A DNA stretch of 7,357 bases, taken from an uncultured bacterium. Lineage in GTDB: Bacteria > Patescibacteriota > Minisyncoccia > Phycocordibacterales > PALSA-1337. The notes beneath the pieces are model-generated. The model did not search any database. It was not told the origin of the DNA and worked only from the letters and a program-made list of their open reading frames with translations. The first letter of the stretch is position 1, and every line of letters begins with the position of its first letter. Positions 5,868 to 7,357 of the stretch are shown here, piece by piece. The translations under genes were made by a program, and so were the position numbers. The stretch is from positions 1 to 7,357 of the forward strand of contig CAIQCA010000162.1 in assembly GCA_903870235.1 (NCBI GenBank), given 5' to 3'.

Positions 5868-5897
5868 AAAAAAGGACGGCATCGCGGGATGCCGTCC
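5868..5897 (-). terminator. Intrinsic terminator of pncB
   Basis: A perfect 10-bp stem (GGACGGCATC at 5874-5883 with GATGCCGTCC at 5888-5897) and a 4-nt loop are followed on the minus strand by six T residues (A run at 5868-5873). It lies 25 nt after the pncB stop at 5922. No T-tract lies on the plus-strand side. Confidence 0.93.
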
Positions 5898-5921
5898 TGT
5901 TATATTACTGACTACGTGGCC

Positions 5922-7193
5922 TCAATACTTGCAGGCTACTGTTCGGTGCCGGCTGTATCCGAAGACTCGCATGTAGCGCTTCACGCCCTCGGGGGAGCCG
6001 ATAGCTTTCGCTGGGTTGTTTGACAGCTTGACCAAACCCTTACCATTGGCGGAGATGGCCTTGATGACGAGTGACAACGGACTGAATCCGAGGTCATTCG
6101 TGGCATCTGTGCCCCAGCCAAAGCTGGTTGGGAAACGGTTCCGGAAATATTCTTCGGCCTTGATCATAACCGGAACTATCAATCCGTCACTGGGGATCTG
6201 CATCTTCGTCATCGGATCGATGCCGAGGCGCTTGTACTTCCTGATCCATCGTTCGCCTTCAGCGTAGATGTCTCCGGAATCTTGCCGCGGACCTTTCCAT
6301 GTACGGAGCATTTCTTCGGTGACGATCTTTAAGAACGAGGCGGATCCGTAGGTATCTGGAAGAAATATGGCCAGAGCTTCGCCATATTGCTTCCACCACA
6401 GGTCGAGCATTTGATTTTGCGAATTACGCAGACTTTCATCATCGTCGTCCATGAGACCAGCGATGACCATCTGCAACTCGTGGGCGTTGGTGCCCATTGG
6501 CAGAAGGCCATACTTCTGCGCCAGGAAGACATTCGAGGTGCCGCGGAATTGGGTTGCCGGCAATTCTTCAGCTAGGGCGGCAACGACATAGTCTTGCCAA
6601 TCCCGACTGAAGCGTCGCCGCGTACCAAATTCACTGAACTTGACTTGCGGATTTTCCTTGAGCAACTGGATCTTCGCCCACAAGCGCCTCTTACCTTCGG
6701 CGTAGATAACGTCTTTACCGAAAGCTGAATGTTTCTTCGCCATTTCGCGCGCATAGAGTTCGGCAATGATCCCAAGACCATGGATTTCCCAAGGTGAGGA
6801 TTCGCACCACGGGCCGCCGAAGCTGAGGTCGATGTTATCGCCGCGATATTCGAGGTTGTAATTCGAAAGGCGCAGTCTTTCCAGAAACTTCAGATACGGT
6901 TCTTGGAACATTCGATCCTGGTATTCGTTGGTGCCACGGAGGTAGTGGAGCTCGGTATTTGTGAACCGTAGTGTCCGCACGTGATCCAATTCTTCGCGGA
7001 GTCGTGACTCCGGAATGATGCGTGCCAGAGGCACGCTCGCCGTCCGATTCTTGAAGCCGAACTTCACCAGGACGTCGCGAAAGTTGTTGAATATGAACTG
7101 ACCCATAGTGAACTTGTAAAAGTCCGTATCGGTCAGGTTCTGAACAATCGGTTCATCCGGCCATTGTGGCCGAAGTCTGATGTATATGCTCAT
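5922..7193 (-). CDS. pncB: Nicotinate phosphoribosyltransferase
   Basis: The enzyme joins nicotinate and PRPP to give nicotinate mononucleotide, using ATP, as the entry step of the Preiss-Handler NAD-salvage route in the cytoplasm. From the chosen start the product has 423 residues, close to E. coli PncB (about 400). Family motifs run in order: LTDTDFYKFTM at 20-30, EFGTRRRFS at 188-196, GTSNV at 218-222, GTNAHE at 234-239 (His238 matches the phosphorylated active-site histidine), RQDSGD at 303-308, SDG at 335-337, GWGTDATND at 359-367 and KLSNNPAKAIG near the end. The start at 7193 is preferred because AAGGAG lies just upstream; the longer frame from 7217 has no SD site and an unlikely basic extension. 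It has its own terminator and probable promoter. The nadM-like gene converges on it and performs the next step. It is not a nicotinamide (NadV-type) enzyme as judged from these motifs. Confidence 0.93.
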   Translation of the reverse strand: MSIYIRLRPQWPDEPIVQNLTDTDFYKFTMGQFIFNNFRDVLVKFGFKNRTASVPLARIIPESRLREELDHVRTLRFTNTELHYLRGTNEYQDRMFQEPYLKFLERLRLSNYNLEYRGDNIDLSFGGPWCESSPWEIHGLGIIAELYAREMAKKHSAFGKDVIYAEGKRRLWAKIQLLKENPQVKFSEFGTRRRFSRDWQDYVVAALAEELPATQFRGTSNVFLAQKYGLLPMGTNAHELQMVIAGLMDDDDESLRNSQNQMLDLWWKQYGEALAIFLPDTYGSASFLKIVTEEMLRTWKGPRQDSGDIYAEGERWIRKYKRLGIDPMTKMQIPSDGLIVPVMIKAEEYFRNRFPTSFGWGTDATNDLGFSPLSLVIKAISANGKGLVKLSNNPAKAIGSPEGVKRYMRVFGYSRHRTVACKY

Positions 7194-7197
7194 TGGT

Positions 7198-7203
7198 CTC
7201 CTT
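7198..7203 (-). promoter_or_regulatory. Ribosome binding site that fixes the pncB start
   Basis: AAGGAG on the minus strand lies 4 nt before the ATG at 7193, inside an A-rich tract. It falls downstream of the alternative ATG at 7217, which has no SD site, so translation most likely begins at 7193. Confidence 0.75.
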
Positions 7204-7282
7204 TTTGTCCCCCTCATTTGGGAAGGGAAGTTGTTTATTTCAGGGTTCTACTGCTTGTTAAATCTGTCATTACTCTTATTGC

Positions 7283-7310
7283 ACACTAATACAAAATAAG
7301 AATTTGTCAA
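7283..7310 (-). promoter_or_regulatory. Possible promoter of pncB
   Basis: A perfect TTGACA (7310-7305) is followed at 16 bp by TAGTGT (7288-7283, 3 of 6). The -35 box is convincing; the -10 is weak, though identical to that proposed for the 259-residue gene. The leader would be about 80 nt and contains C-rich and G-rich patches just before the SD site. Nothing gene-like is visible from 7311 to the right edge. Confidence 0.45.
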
Positions 7311-7357
7311 GGTGGCCATATACGAAAAAGCAAAACACCCACACATACCCATCGACA

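Noticed and set aside
5293..7193. Phage NAD-reconstitution (NARP-type) anti-defence module
   Set aside because: The enzymes are a nicotinate phosphoribosyltransferase and an adenylyltransferase in a chromosomal setting with lysS; no phage genes are present and the two genes are not one operon.
7194..7217. Longer pncB start at 7217
   Set aside because: It has no SD site, and the extra residues are basic and unlike the family N-terminus; the SD site points to 7193.
1..7357. CRISPR array, insertion sequence, tRNA or rRNA gene, phage module
   Set aside because: No regularly spaced repeats, transposase motifs, cloverleaf or rRNA-like segments were seen on either strand.

Overview
The window looks like chromosomal DNA of a small-genome bacterium, most plausibly a Candidate Phyla Radiation (Patescibacteria, Parcubacteria-like) lineage. 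This is inference. It rests on a lysyl-tRNA synthetase with lineage-type substitutions, housekeeping genes without Shine-Dalgarno (SD) sites, several orphan helical proteins, and a minimal NAD-salvage pair. TGA ends two genes at sensible places, so the UGA-glycine code of Gracilibacteria/Absconditabacteria is not in use.

Layout, left to right. (1) Positions 1-1112, minus strand: a long uncharacterised protein that runs off the left edge; it has a near-consensus sigma70-type promoter. (2) 1256-1973, minus: an unrecognised gene of about 238 codons interrupted by one apparent single-base frameshift near 1475. It has its own promoter, 5' hairpin, SD site and terminator. (3) 2160-2939, minus: an unrecognised 259-residue protein with SD and terminator. 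(4) 3065-4549, plus: class II lysyl-tRNA synthetase (lysS), predicted to be leaderless or nearly so. (5) 4601-5071, minus: an unrecognised 156-residue helical protein. It has the best promoter in the window, a 10-bp-arm inverted repeat over the -10 box and a long structured 5' leader. (6) 5293-5814, plus: a NadM-type nucleotide adenylyltransferase. (7) 5922-7193, minus: nicotinate phosphoribosyltransferase (pncB).

The last two genes catalyse successive steps of NAD salvage (nicotinate to NaMN, then NaMN or NMN to the dinucleotide), but they are convergent and not in one operon. No NAD synthetase is seen here.

The genes fall into two styles. The three complete minus-strand orphans and pncB have a clear SD site and a hairpin plus T-tract terminator just after the stop, so they look like self-contained single-gene units. 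lysS, the nadM-like gene and the left-edge gene lack a convincing SD site. The most noteworthy non-coding element is the leader hairpin at 5104-5150, whose imperfect pairs are G-U only in RNA read from the minus strand. I see no mobile element, CRISPR array, tRNA or rRNA. No intergenic gap exceeds about 225 bases.
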